Part shown: in pieces, positions 1 through 7,927 of the stretch
How the letters are laid out: each line of letters begins with the position of its first letter
How positions within the stretch are numbered: the stretch's first letter is position 1
Assembly (NCBI RefSeq): GCF_014284335.1
Contig: NZ_JACOGF010000007.1
Coordinates: 1 to 64,000, forward strand
Source of the DNA: Undibacterium hunanense
GTDB lineage: Bacteria > Pseudomonadota > Gammaproteobacteria > Burkholderiales > Burkholderiaceae_D
Direction of reading: 5' to 3'
DNA: 64,000 nucleotides
Translations under genes and position numbers: made by a program
The notes under the pieces: generated by a model
What the model was told of the DNA's origin: nothing
Database searches by the model: none
The model's input: the letters and a program-made list of their open reading frames with translations, nothing else

Positions 1-571
1 GGTTACTTATTTACCCAGTTTTGCGTCGCAGCGTTGTGTGCGTCAGCAGCAGAGAAACGAGATTATGAAGCACTTTATTCCCACTGTCAACACCTGCAAC
101 TCATTTCGTTTCTCTTCGCTCTTTCGAGCTACTTAAACTGTTGCACGGCATTCACAGCTACTGACTTATTCCGCAATAACTTCCATCGCTCATTTCGCCA
201 GCTTTACTTTGCTTCACTTCTCCCCGCTCTTCAGCGGGAGGCGAACTATAGCAAACTCTTCCCCCACTTTGCAAGTGCTTTGCGGGAATTATTTAGATTG
301 TTTTTTGGCAGGCTGGCGTTGGGGTGGCGGTTTGTAGGGTGCGCTCCGCGCACCGGCTCTTTGGGTTTGATCGGGCGTCTTATATATACGTAATGAAACG
401 GTGCGCACGGCACACCCTACTATGCTTTGGTTTTTTGCCATGGTAGTTTCCTCTCAAGGAAATCCTGATGCCCCTGTCACATGCGGTTAAAATACGGGAT
501 TCATCAAATCATTAAACCAGCCCACTGCTATATAAGAGCAATGGGCGCTTAGTGTTATCCGGACCGAATTT
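1..571. other. Gene-free left edge with hairpins
   Basis: I see no convincing gene here. A 119-codon frame at 34-393 has no ribosome-binding site and an atypical composition, so I do not call it. The + strand is pyrimidine-rich. It contains a hairpin at 223-238 (CCCGCT, loop CTTC, AGCGGG) and a 10-bp inverted pair, AGAGAAACGA near 50-59 and TCGTTTCTCT near 106-115. These could be the trailing end of an RNA or UTR that begins outside the window, but nothing identifies it. The REP-like repeat at 334-420 is listed separately. Confidence 0.5.
334..420. repeat. REP-like inverted repeat
   Basis: Two 21-nt arms face each other: 334-354 (GTAGGGTGCGCTCCGCGCACC) written here only by its ends GTAGGGTG and GCGCACC, and 400-420 (GGTGCGC to CACCCTAC). 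They pair with few mismatches around a 45-nt AT-richer centre. Each arm itself contains a small GC-rich palindrome. This is the arrangement of REP/BIME-type dispersed repeats in proteobacteria. No coding role is apparent, and copy number elsewhere is not visible. Confidence 0.6.
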
Positions 572-2185
572 ATGTTGCGCATTACCGATTTACAACTCCC
601 GCTGGATCATACCGACGCAGAACTGAGGGCCGCCGTATTGGCTGAACTGAGTATCGATGACAAGGAGCTTGTCAGTTTTTCCATTTTTCGCCGTGGTTAT
701 GATGCACGTAAAAAAACCGCGATCATTCTTACATATACAATCGATGTCATCACTACGCAGGATGAAGAGTTACTGCGCCGTCACAAGAATCGTCCGCGCC
801 TGTCCCCAACCCCGGATACAGAATACAAATACGTCACACGTGCTGGTGACACACCATTTCAACGCCCGGTAGTCATCGGGTTTGGCCCCTGTGGTCTGTT
901 TGTGGCACTGCTGCTTGCGGAAATGGGATTTCGTCCTATCGTACTCGAACGTGGAAAACCGGTCAGGGAACGCACCAAGGATACCTGGGGTCTGTGGCGC
1001 AAGCGTGAACTGCACCCGGAATCGAATGTGCAGTTTGGTGAAGGCGGTGCAGGTACTTTTTCTGACGGCAAGTTGTATAGCCAGATCAAAGACCCGAAAC
1101 ATTATGGCCGCAAGGTGCTGGCTGAATTCGTCAAGGCGGGTGCGCCGGAAGAAATTCTGTATGTCAGCAAACCGCACATAGGCACCTTCCGCCTGGTCAA
1201 GATGATAGAGGAGATGCGCCACACTATAGAAGCTTTGGGTGGGGAAATACGTTTCCAGCAAAAAGTGACGGATATTGATGTGGTGGATGGCAAAGTCCAA
1301 GGCGTGCGCCTGAACGACAGCGAATATATCGCGACATCACATGTGGCACTGGCCATAGGCCATAGCGCCAGGGACACCTTCAAGATGGTGGCAGAGCGCG
1401 GCATCTATGTCGAAGCCAAACCATTTTCCATAGGCTTTCGTATTGAACACCCGCAATCCGTGATCGACAAGGCGCGATTTGGACCGAATGCCGGCAATGA
1501 GATTCTGGGAGCTGCCGATTACAAGCTGGTCCACCATGCAAAGAATGGCCGCTCGGTCTACAGCTTTTGCATGTGCCCGGGCGGCACTGTCGTGGCAGCC
1601 ACGTCCGAGCCAGGCCGTGTAGTGACGAATGGCATGAGTCAATATTCACGCAATGAGCGCAATGCCAACAGCGCCATCGTGGTCGGCATTACGCCGGCAG
1701 ATTATCCTGGCGACCCATTGGCTGGCATTGACTTGCAAAGGAAGCTGGAAGAAAAGGCGTATGCCATGGGCGGTGGTAATTACAATGCCCCTGGCCAGTT
1801 GATAGGTGATTTTCTGGCGGCGCGCGCTTCAACTGAAATTGGCAGTGTGGAACCGTCCTACAAACCGGGCATCACCTTGTGCGACCTGGCAGAAGCTTTG
1901 CCCGACTTCGCCATACAGGCCATGCGCGAAGCCATTCCAGAATTTGACAAGAAGATCAAGGGCTTTGCCATGAAAGACGGGATACTAACGGGCGTAGAAA
2001 CAAGAACTTCATCCCCGATACGCATCAAGCGCAATGATGGTGATTTGCAGAGCCTGAACACACGGGGCTTGTTCCCGGCAGGTGAAGGTGCGGGTTATGC
2101 AGGCGGGATTTTATCGGCTGCCGTGGATGGCATCCGTGTTGCCGAAGCGATGGCAACGGATATACAGGGCAGACAAGCTCAATAA
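572..2185 (+). CDS. NAD(P)/FAD-dependent oxidoreductase (COG2509 type)
   Basis: This 537-aa protein has an N-terminal domain of about 95 residues, then a Rossmann FAD-binding segment with the motif GFGPCG at about residues 103-108 and the acidic strand end VLERG near 125. A second nucleotide-binding region and a C-terminal GEGAGYAGGI motif near residue 505 follow, as in FAD-dependent dehydrogenases related to the COG2509 family. The physiological substrate of this family is not known to me, so the redox role is inferred from the fold only. The ATG at 572 is the first in frame; its ribosome-binding site is weak. The gene stands alone and converges on the HDOD gene across a short bidirectional terminator. 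Confidence 0.85.
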   Translation: MLRITDLQLPLDHTDAELRAAVLAELSIDDKELVSFSIFRRGYDARKKTAIILTYTIDVITTQDEELLRRHKNRPRLSPTPDTEYKYVTRAGDTPFQRPVVIGFGPCGLFVALLLAEMGFRPIVLERGKPVRERTKDTWGLWRKRELHPESNVQFGEGGAGTFSDGKLYSQIKDPKHYGRKVLAEFVKAGAPEEILYVSKPHIGTFRLVKMIEEMRHTIEALGGEIRFQQKVTDIDVVDGKVQGVRLNDSEYIATSHVALAIGHSARDTFKMVAERGIYVEAKPFSIGFRIEHPQSVIDKARFGPNAGNEILGAADYKLVHHAKNGRSVYSFCMCPGGTVVAATSEPGRVVTNGMSQYSRNERNANSAIVVGITPADYPGDPLAGIDLQRKLEEKAYAMGGGNYNAPGQLIGDFLAARASTEIGSVEPSYKPGITLCDLAEALPDFAIQAMREAIPEFDKKIKGFAMKDGILTGVETRTSSPIRIKRNDGDLQSLNTRGLFPAGEGAGYAGGILSAAVDGIRVAEAMATDIQGRQAQ

Positions 2186-2191
2186 ATCAAA

Positions 2192-2223
2192 CAGGGCAGA
2201 TGCCAGTCTGGTCATCTGCCCTG
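2192..2223. terminator. Bidirectional terminator hairpin
   Basis: An 11-bp perfect stem (2192-2202 CAGGGCAGATG with 2213-2223) closes a 10-nt loop between two convergent genes. The U-tract is poor on both sides, so termination may be partial. Confidence 0.6.
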
Positions 2224-2243
2224 CCTGAGTCTTTCTTGTCGGA

Positions 2244-3071
2244 TTAACCCAGCAAATCGTCCAGTCCGGCGCTCAATTCACTCAAAGGTGGCATGTCAAC
2301 GGTGACCACTTCGGGTTTGAGGCCAAGCTTCTGCGCTACTTCAACAGGGAAGGTAGCTTCCTGCTCTTCTTTGGAATAATGATTTTCCTCGCCACGAGCA
2401 CACCAGGCTGCCACATGCACCACAGCGCCAATCTGATCAAACGTAGTCTGCTGCAAGGGTTCGGCGCAAGCCTTGATGGCCGTCGCAAAACTGTCCGGGA
2501 AACGCCAGCGCTTGGACAACTCGGCACCAACATCAAAGAAATCGTATCCAAAAGAGGTGCGTTCCACGTCTGGCCTGCGGACATCAAGTGGGCCAGCTAT
2601 TTTATCGATCTGTAGCATTTGCTCAGGCATACCGGCATGCATGACCAATTGCCCGATGGCATGCATCAATCCAACGGTAAAGGCAAAGTCTGAATTGGCA
2701 TGGGCTTTTTTTGCCAGCCATTTTGCCACCACCGCAGTATGCAGGCTGTAACGCCAGAATTGTTTGAGATCGACACCCGGCATGGATTTGAAACCACTGG
2801 TCAGGCCACTACTGACCACCAGCGTACGTACTGTCATAAAGCCCAGCATCAATACGGCATCATCGACAGAACCCACCGTTCTTGATGCATGGTAGTAGGA
2901 TGAATTTGCCAGACGCAACAGTTTGGCACTGAGTACCTGGTCTGCCGAGAGTTTCCTGGCAATTTCGTCGATAGACACGTCATCGTTATTAAAACTGTCT
3001 ATCACTTCCTGCACAACCTTGGGAATGGAAGGTAAAGCATTTTGTTGCTGGAACAGTGTCTCGATTTTCAT
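2244..3071 (-). CDS. HDOD domain protein
   Basis: The 275-aa product opens with the HDOD signature LPSIPKVVQEVI at residues 14-25 and continues with the helical HDOD core to about residue 215. It includes the conserved A..K.LRLANSSYY segment near 50-60. HDOD proteins are HD-like domains that usually lack the metal-binding HD pair and act in signalling, often linked to cyclic-di-GMP, chemotaxis or stress control. There is no receiver, GGDEF or EAL domain attached, so the partner is unknown. The ATG is preceded by AAGGAG at a good distance. The gene is transcribed leftward, alone. Confidence 0.85.
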   Translation of the reverse strand: MKIETLFQQQNALPSIPKVVQEVIDSFNNDDVSIDEIARKLSADQVLSAKLLRLANSSYYHASRTVGSVDDAVLMLGFMTVRTLVVSSGLTSGFKSMPGVDLKQFWRYSLHTAVVAKWLAKKAHANSDFAFTVGLMHAIGQLVMHAGMPEQMLQIDKIAGPLDVRRPDVERTSFGYDFFDVGAELSKRWRFPDSFATAIKACAEPLQQTTFDQIGAVVHVAAWCARGEENHYSKEEQEATFPVEVAQKLGLKPEVVTVDMPPLSELSAGLDDLLG

Positions 3072-3328
3072 AGGGCATCTCCTTTAGATGAGGGGACAGC
3101 TACCACACGTCTCTCTTTTTATGTCTGGAAATTGATACGCCAGTCAGCAAATTGCCTGGAACGCATTTCATGAACAGCCATGAATGTATTCCAATAATGC
3201 AAGAGCATTAATTATTGCTATAAAAAATCATACTCTGATATGCGTTTTTCAGAAATGCTTTTTTTGATATAGGCAGTGTTTTAAACATAAGCCACAATTG
3301 GATGCAACGCTTATGCGGGTGATTTGTT

Positions 3329-3499
3329 ATGCGTATGGTGCAAATTCCGGAAATTTTCATTCATCTTGCCCCGCGCCCATCCATAAAACGAACACGGGTG
3401 AACGCCCCTGCTCTGCTTCAGCGATTCCGGAAGATTTACAAACCCGATGCGGTCTTTGCTTCACTTCCGGCCAGACATGGTGGTAAAGTAAGTTTGTAG
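3329..3499 (+). CDS. Possible 56-aa basic small protein
   Basis: This short frame lies in the 463-bp gap between the HDOD gene and pncC. It begins ATG CGT ATG, with GGGTGA about seven bases upstream, and ends TAG 35 bp before the pncC start. The product is basic (Arg, Lys and His scattered throughout) and ends in LPARHGGKVSL. I recognise no family. The composition looks protein-like but the frame is short and may be chance. A 62-codon frame at 3298-3486 overlaps it in another register and looks less likely. The rest of the gap (3072-3328) is AT-rich and I see nothing else in it. Confidence 0.3.
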   Translation: MRMVQIPEIFIHLAPRPSIKRTRVNAPALLQRFRKIYKPDAVFASLPARHGGKVSL

Positions 3500-3534
3500 A
3501 CGTCATGCCTTAGTAACCAGACAGGAGACAAATC

Positions 3535-4020
3535 ATGAAAAATGCACTTGAACTCGCAGCACAAGTCGGTGAAGAACTCAAAACCAGAAAACTGATACTC
3601 ACCATTGCCGAATCATGTACGGGCGGTGGTGTCGCTCACGCGATTACAGAAATTGCCGGTTCTTCAGAATGGTTTGACTGTGGTTTCGTCACTTATTCCA
3701 ATTCATCGAAGACTGAGTTACTCGATATTCCTGCGGCCTTGATTGCACAGCATGGTGCCGTCAGCGAGGAAATCGCCGCAGCCATGGCACAAGGGGCCAT
3801 CGCCAATTCAGAAGCACATATTTCACTTTCCACCACCGGCATTGCCGGCCCTACCGGTGCAGTACCAGGCAAACCCGTTGGCACCATCTGTTTTGGCTGG
3901 CATGTCGGCGGCATCACGCATACGGAAAGGCTGGTTTTTTCTGGTGACCGTCAGGCTGTGCGTGAGCAAACCGTGGTTCATGCACTGGACAAATTACTCA
4001 GGTTCGTCAAGGAGCTGTGA
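3535..4020 (+). CDS. pncC: Nicotinamide-nucleotide amidohydrolase PncC (CinA C-terminal type)
   Basis: The 161-aa protein matches the stand-alone CinA C-terminal domain, which hydrolyses nicotinamide mononucleotide to nicotinate mononucleotide in the bacterial pyridine nucleotide cycle. The motif TIAESCTGGG at about 23-32 supplies the candidate nucleophile Ser27. Tyr54 and Lys59 follow in the VTYSNSSK segment, and STTGIAGPTG lies near 98-107. The length fits the short PncC form without the N-terminal MoCF-like domain. AGGAGA sits upstream of the ATG. The downstream response-regulator gene starts two bases after the stop, so the three genes up to 5775 are probably one transcript. Confidence 0.9.
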   Translation: MKNALELAAQVGEELKTRKLILTIAESCTGGGVAHAITEIAGSSEWFDCGFVTYSNSSKTELLDIPAALIAQHGAVSEEIAAAMAQGAIANSEAHISLSTTGIAGPTGAVPGKPVGTICFGWHVGGITHTERLVFSGDRQAVREQTVVHALDKLLRFVKEL

Positions 4021-4021
4021 T

Positions 4022-4753
4022 TTGTCACTGAACACAGGGCATCTCCAGGTATTGCTGGTTGATGATGATGCTGAGATAGGCCAGTTATTGAGCAATTACC
4101 TGGGAAAATTCGATATCCACTGTGTCGCCGTACAGGATGGTGTGGCGATGCAGACGGCCATGCAGGCGCGCGACTTTGATGTCATTTTGCTCGATCTGAT
4201 GTTGCCCGGTGATGATGGCCTGACTTTATTGCGCAAGTTGCGCCGCCATGCGACAACACCGGTCATCATGCTGACGGCAAGAGGCGAATTCGCCGACAAG
4301 ATACTGGGGCTGGAATCTGGTGCCGACGACTATCTGATCAAACCGCTGGATGCCCGTGAACTGGTGGCGCGCATACAAAGCGTGGTCAGGCGTTGCAACG
4401 CAACAGCAAGATCAGTCCATGAAGCAACTGAAAACCAGCAAACGGAATTGCGTTTTGCATCCTGGACCCTGCATCTCGCAAGCCGCCAGTTACGCAACCC
4501 TGACAAACTGGTCATCCCGCTGTCGAATGCCGAATTTCGCCTGCTGCATGCCTTTATCCACCGCCCCGGCCAGGTACTCAGCCGGGATCAACTGCTCGAC
4601 ATTGCCCGCAATAAATCCAGCGAAGTATTTGACCGCAGCATAGACTTGCTGGTCTCCAGATTACGCCAGAAACTGGGGGATGATCCACGCCATCCAAGTA
4701 TGCTGAAAACCATACGCGGCGAAGGCTATATGTTCAGCGCCAGCATTAAATGA
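4022..4753 (+). CDS. OmpR-family response regulator
   Basis: I place the start at TTG 4022 (243 aa) because AAGGAG at 4009-4014 sits seven bases upstream and the OmpR-type receiver begins at once (VLLVDDD, residues 10-16). The longer frame back to 3743 would run through pncC in another register. Receiver: acidic pocket D14-D16, phospho-acceptor Asp58 in LLDLM, and the Lys of YLIKPLD near 107. The C-terminal winged helix (about 145-240) contains FDRSIDLLVSRLRQKLGDD and ends with IRGEGYMF, typical of OmpR/PhoB proteins. Its stop overlaps the kinase ATG (ATGA), so the pair is translationally coupled. Confidence 0.92.
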   Translation: MSLNTGHLQVLLVDDDAEIGQLLSNYLGKFDIHCVAVQDGVAMQTAMQARDFDVILLDLMLPGDDGLTLLRKLRRHATTPVIMLTARGEFADKILGLESGADDYLIKPLDARELVARIQSVVRRCNATARSVHEATENQQTELRFASWTLHLASRQLRNPDKLVIPLSNAEFRLLHAFIHRPGQVLSRDQLLDIARNKSSEVFDRSIDLLVSRLRQKLGDDPRHPSMLKTIRGEGYMFSASIK

Positions 4754-5775
4754 AACGGCTGATGCGCGATACCATCTTCAGCCGCCTGTTTGGTCTGGCC
4801 ATGGCCGCCGTTGTGGTCAGCCATATCGCCACCTTCATATTGATGTTTGTATTTTTGGGTGATCACCGACCGCCACCCCCGCCCGGACCGCATTTGCACC
4901 ACCATCCTGAGCCTGGTTTGCTGGGCGGTCCTTTGATGGGCTTTACGCTAAGTATGCTGTTGCAATTGCTGGTGCTGGCCATCGCCGCATGGATAGGCTC
5001 GCGCAGCCTGGCTCGCCCCATGCAGGACCTGGCTGCCGCTGCCAGTACACTGGGAGATGCGAAAAAACCCACACTTATACCTGAGACCGGCCCGGAAGAA
5101 GCCAGACAAAGTGCACTGGTATTTAATCAGATGCAACAACGCCTGTATCAGCAAATGGAAGAAAGGGAGCGCTTTCTGGTAGCGGTTTCCCATGACCTGC
5201 GGACGCCGCTGACCCGCATGAAATTGCGGATTGCCCAGATACATGAAGATGGCAATGGCGAAAAACTCTTGCAGGACGTGGAAGAAATGCGCCTGATGCT
5301 GGATGCCACGCTGGAATATCTGCGCGGCAGTGAAGAAACCCTGCAAATGCTGGATGTCAGTTCCCTGGTCGCTGCCATAGTCGACAATATGCAGGATGAA
5401 GGTAAGGCCGTCAGTATGCAGGGTACGGCCAACCCGTTATCGGCACTGCCAAATGAGCTCAGGCGCTGCCTATGCAATTTGCTGGAAAATGCCATTTTTT
5501 ACGGTAAGTCCGCCGACATCTGCCTGCAAGACAGTGAAACAGAACTGTTAATCCGCATTAGCGACCAAGGGCCAGGCATTCCGGAACAGGAACTGGAAAA
5601 CGTATTTTCACCCTTTGTTCGCCTCGCTACGTCACGCAATAAAAATAGCGGCGGCGTTGGCCTGGGCCTGAGTATCGCCAGGGAAATAGCCAGACGGCAC
5701 CGTGGTTCACTGATACTCAGCAATCGCAAGGAAGGCACTGGCCTGATAGCAGAGTTACATCTGCCACGTCATTAG
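4750..5775 (+). CDS. Membrane sensor histidine kinase
   Basis: This is the cognate kinase of the preceding regulator, 341 aa. A first membrane segment (about 13-36) leads into a short periplasmic loop (37-62) that is very rich in Pro and His (PPPPPGPHLHHHPEPG). A second membrane segment (63-84) and a HAMP linker follow. The dimerisation/phospho-acceptor helix carries His148 in AVSHDLRTPLTR. The ATPase domain shows the N box (NLLENAIFYGK), DQGPGIP and GGVGLGLSIA. The tiny His-rich loop is the only extracellular part, so any direct sensing must use it or the membrane. Architecture resembles EnvZ/RstB-type kinases with a reduced sensor. Confidence 0.92.
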   Translation: MKRLMRDTIFSRLFGLAMAAVVVSHIATFILMFVFLGDHRPPPPPGPHLHHHPEPGLLGGPLMGFTLSMLLQLLVLAIAAWIGSRSLARPMQDLAAAASTLGDAKKPTLIPETGPEEARQSALVFNQMQQRLYQQMEERERFLVAVSHDLRTPLTRMKLRIAQIHEDGNGEKLLQDVEEMRLMLDATLEYLRGSEETLQMLDVSSLVAAIVDNMQDEGKAVSMQGTANPLSALPNELRRCLCNLLENAIFYGKSADICLQDSETELLIRISDQGPGIPEQELENVFSPFVRLATSRNKNSGGVGLGLSIAREIARRHRGSLILSNRKEGTGLIAELHLPRH

Positions 5776-5877
5776 GGGCAACTTATTGGGGTTAACTTAT
5801 AGAGGGTAAATTGTTAAGGTCAATTTTTTTGTAACAGACTACATATCCTCACTACGTATCTTTACATTTACCCCGAT

Positions 5878-5899
5878 TTTGTATCAGCACCGATACAAA
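5878..5899. promoter_or_regulatory. Inverted repeat, candidate operator
   Basis: TTTGTATC at 5878-5885 and GATACAAA at 5892-5899 form a perfect 8-bp inverted repeat with a six-base centre. It lies 75 bp upstream of the EF-hand gene and 100 bp after the kinase. There is no U-tract, so a protein-binding site seems likelier than a terminator. The binding factor is unknown; the neighbouring response regulator is one candidate. Confidence 0.35.
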
Positions 5900-5974
5900 G
5901 CCGACACAAGCAGGCAACATCCAACTGACACACTGGCATCTGACTGATAGTGGTTAGACTTCCAGGAGGATGCG

Positions 5975-6853
5975 ATGACAAGCGTAAGTGGCGTAAGTGG
6001 CAGCAGCAATTATTATTCCCAGGCCAGCAGCGGTGTTCAGAGACACGGGCGCGGCGATCCGGCAAAATTAGCGGACAGTGTATTTTCCAAGCTGGATACG
6101 AAAAACCAGGGTTACCTGGAAATATCGGATCTGGAAACAGCATTTGGCAATATTTCTGGCACATCATCCAGCACGACCAGTGCAACCAGCAGCACGGCCA
6201 GTACCGGCACCAGCAGTACGTCCAATTCCTCGACCGTCAATGATCTGTTCAAAAAGCTGGACAGTGATGGCGATGGCAAGGTCACCAAGGATGAATTCAG
6301 TAGCGGCATCAAGAAATTAAGTGATGAACTGGAAACCCAGTTCAACGCACGTCGTACCAGCGGCGCACGTCCGCCACCTCCACCTGATGGCGGTGGTCAG
6401 GGTGAAGATGGCGGTCTGGATAAAACCCAGTTGACAGATCTTGCCTCGAAAGTCGGCGAAAGCAATAGCAGTGCGGGCGCAGCCCTGACGCAAGTGGCCC
6501 AGAACTTTGAGGCAGCCGATACCAATCAGGATGGCAAAGTCAGCTTACAAGAATCGATTGCCTATCTTGAAAAGACAGCATCTGCCAGCGGCACCACAAG
6601 CACAGGCACAAGCACAAGTACAAGCGCTACCGCCAGCACGACCAGCACCAGCGCGTCTTCTGGAACATCCACCAGCAGCGATAGTACGGGTACCAGTGCG
6701 ACCTCGGGCACCAGCGGTACGACAGCAAGTTCCAGCACGGACAGTACCAGCAGCACCAGTGATGCGGCGATTTTCAAGAAAGCCCTGCAACTACTGCGCG
6801 CCTACGCGGTTCCTCCGCAAGATCAGACTCAGGGTCTGTCAGTCACTGCCTGA
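5975..6853 (+). CDS. EF-hand protein with Ser/Thr-rich low-complexity tail
   Basis: The 292-aa protein has two canonical EF-hand loops, D96-E107 (DSDGDGKVTKDE) and D182-E193 (DTNQDGKVSLQE), plus a degenerate one at D41-D52. A Ser/Thr-rich linker (about 61-88), a Pro/Gly segment (131-147) and a long Ser/Thr/Ala/Gly tail (about 193-265) separate and follow them. There is no Sec signal peptide; the first 20 residues are Ser/Gly-rich. Calcium binding is a fair inference from the loops. Xanthomonas XopAW is an EF-hand protein of broadly similar make-up exported by type III secretion, but nothing here shows export. AGGAGGA lies just upstream of the ATG, so translation should be strong. Confidence 0.85.
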   Translation: MTSVSGVSGSSNYYSQASSGVQRHGRGDPAKLADSVFSKLDTKNQGYLEISDLETAFGNISGTSSSTTSATSSTASTGTSSTSNSSTVNDLFKKLDSDGDGKVTKDEFSSGIKKLSDELETQFNARRTSGARPPPPPDGGGQGEDGGLDKTQLTDLASKVGESNSSAGAALTQVAQNFEAADTNQDGKVSLQESIAYLEKTASASGTTSTGTSTSTSATASTTSTSASSGTSTSSDSTGTSATSGTSGTTASSSTDSTSSTSDAAIFKKALQLLRAYAVPPQDQTQGLSVTA

Positions 6854-6920
6854 GCTTATTGATACTGCATTGACGCTGCACTGCGGTACCGATATCCCGG
6901 CAGGCAGGTTTTAGAAAACA

Positions 6921-6960
6921 AAAAGCCCGGACAGTCATTGAAGACTGTCCGGGCTTTTTT
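6921..6960. terminator. Strong Rho-independent terminator
   Basis: A 16-bp perfect stem (6921-6936 with 6943-6958) around a six-base loop ends in a T-run on + and starts with an A-run, so it can serve both the EF-hand gene and the convergent gene at 7019. Confidence 0.92.
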
Positions 6961-7018
6961 GAAGCTGTAACCAGAACTCATTTCACCATTTCACAAATAG
7001 GGGTGAGATGCGTTCTGG

Positions 7019-7669
7019 TTATTCAGGATCACGATTTTGCATGAGCAGCTCATTAATCAATACCGATTCGACTTTGTCGGTTTGCAAACCCTTGTTCAAA
7101 CCTTCCTTCAATTGCGCCCTGACCAATTCAAATCCTGCTTCTGAATGCAGGTCATCAGGATTCACCTTGGCCAGCTCAATCTGGTAATAGGTGGCAAGGG
7201 TCTTTTTGTTTTCATATAGCCAGTCCTTGTCGTCCTCTCTCACCTGTATAGTCACTTTCATACGCACTACCTGCCCATCCACATACGCCACCTGTTGCGG
7301 CAGTTCGATATAGGCCAGTCCGGCGGCGTTGCCATGTATCGTGCGAAAGTAAAAGAAAATTGCCAATAAAATAGCAAATCCACACAGAATAATCAGCGCA
7401 GCATAACGGCCAAAATGATCAGGTTCAGCAACTTTTGCTGCTTTGACGGGCTTTCTTTCCAGTGCAGGCTTTTTGGACGCAGTGGATGCTGCCGGCCGCT
7501 TGCCAGCTGTAGCAGGCCTTTGCGCAGCAGATACTGCAGGCTTGGCAGTTGCCGGTGGCTCCAGCTCAAATTCCAGCGTACCGCGCTCTGGCGCCCTGGA
7601 TTCGCCATCAATGGATTCAAAATCCAATTGCTCACTTAACAAGCTCGCCTTTGACCTGTCTTTCGGCAT
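7019..7669 (-). CDS. Single-pass membrane protein, FliL-like
   Basis: About 216 aa from the ATG at 7669, where AAGGTAGG lies just upstream; a TTG at 7687 would add six residues. A disordered Ala/Lys/Pro-rich N-terminus (to about 85) precedes one membrane helix (AALIILCGFAILLAIFFYF) and a C-terminal domain of about 110 residues. That domain begins YIELPQQVAYVDGQ and ends LNKGLQTDKVESVLINELLMQ. The order of one helix, a strand-rich segment and a helical tail recalls FliL, the flagellar stator-associated protein, but no flagellar genes are adjacent. I infer distant kinship only. The gene is single and faces the strong terminator at 6921. Confidence 0.65.
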   Translation of the reverse strand: MPKDRSKASLLSEQLDFESIDGESRAPERGTLEFELEPPATAKPAVSAAQRPATAGKRPAASTASKKPALERKPVKAAKVAEPDHFGRYAALIILCGFAILLAIFFYFRTIHGNAAGLAYIELPQQVAYVDGQVVRMKVTIQVREDDKDWLYENKKTLATYYQIELAKVNPDDLHSEAGFELVRAQLKEGLNKGLQTDKVESVLINELLMQNRDPE

Positions 7670-7927
7670 ACCTACCTTATCTAGCAAACATCATGTGTTT
7701 GGTCATTACATAATTTTCCACAAGGAAACTTTTTTGAGAAGATAAACCAGCTTAAGTTCCCTGTATTTTACTTAAATTAAGTGACCGCTTGATAAAACCG
7801 GGACAGTAATTTTGTCCAAAAAAATGATGTACAACAATTTATGATCAAGTTTCGTTACAAACTAAGGGTATAAAACACCAGCTGATTTCGCTATCATGGC
7901 GACATTTCAAGCATTTGTATTAATCGC

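Noticed and set aside
34..393. 119-codon ORF at the left edge
   Set aside because: No ribosome-binding site, low-complexity pyrimidine-rich DNA, and its end runs through the REP-like repeat.
3743..4021. Upstream extension of the response-regulator frame
   Set aside because: It overlaps pncC in another register, and the family begins at once after TTG 4022, which has a good ribosome-binding site.
6580..6770. Repetitive array inside the EF-hand gene, checked as a CRISPR-like repeat
   Set aside because: The repeats are Ser/Thr codons in frame with no constant spacer length; it is a low-complexity coding tail.
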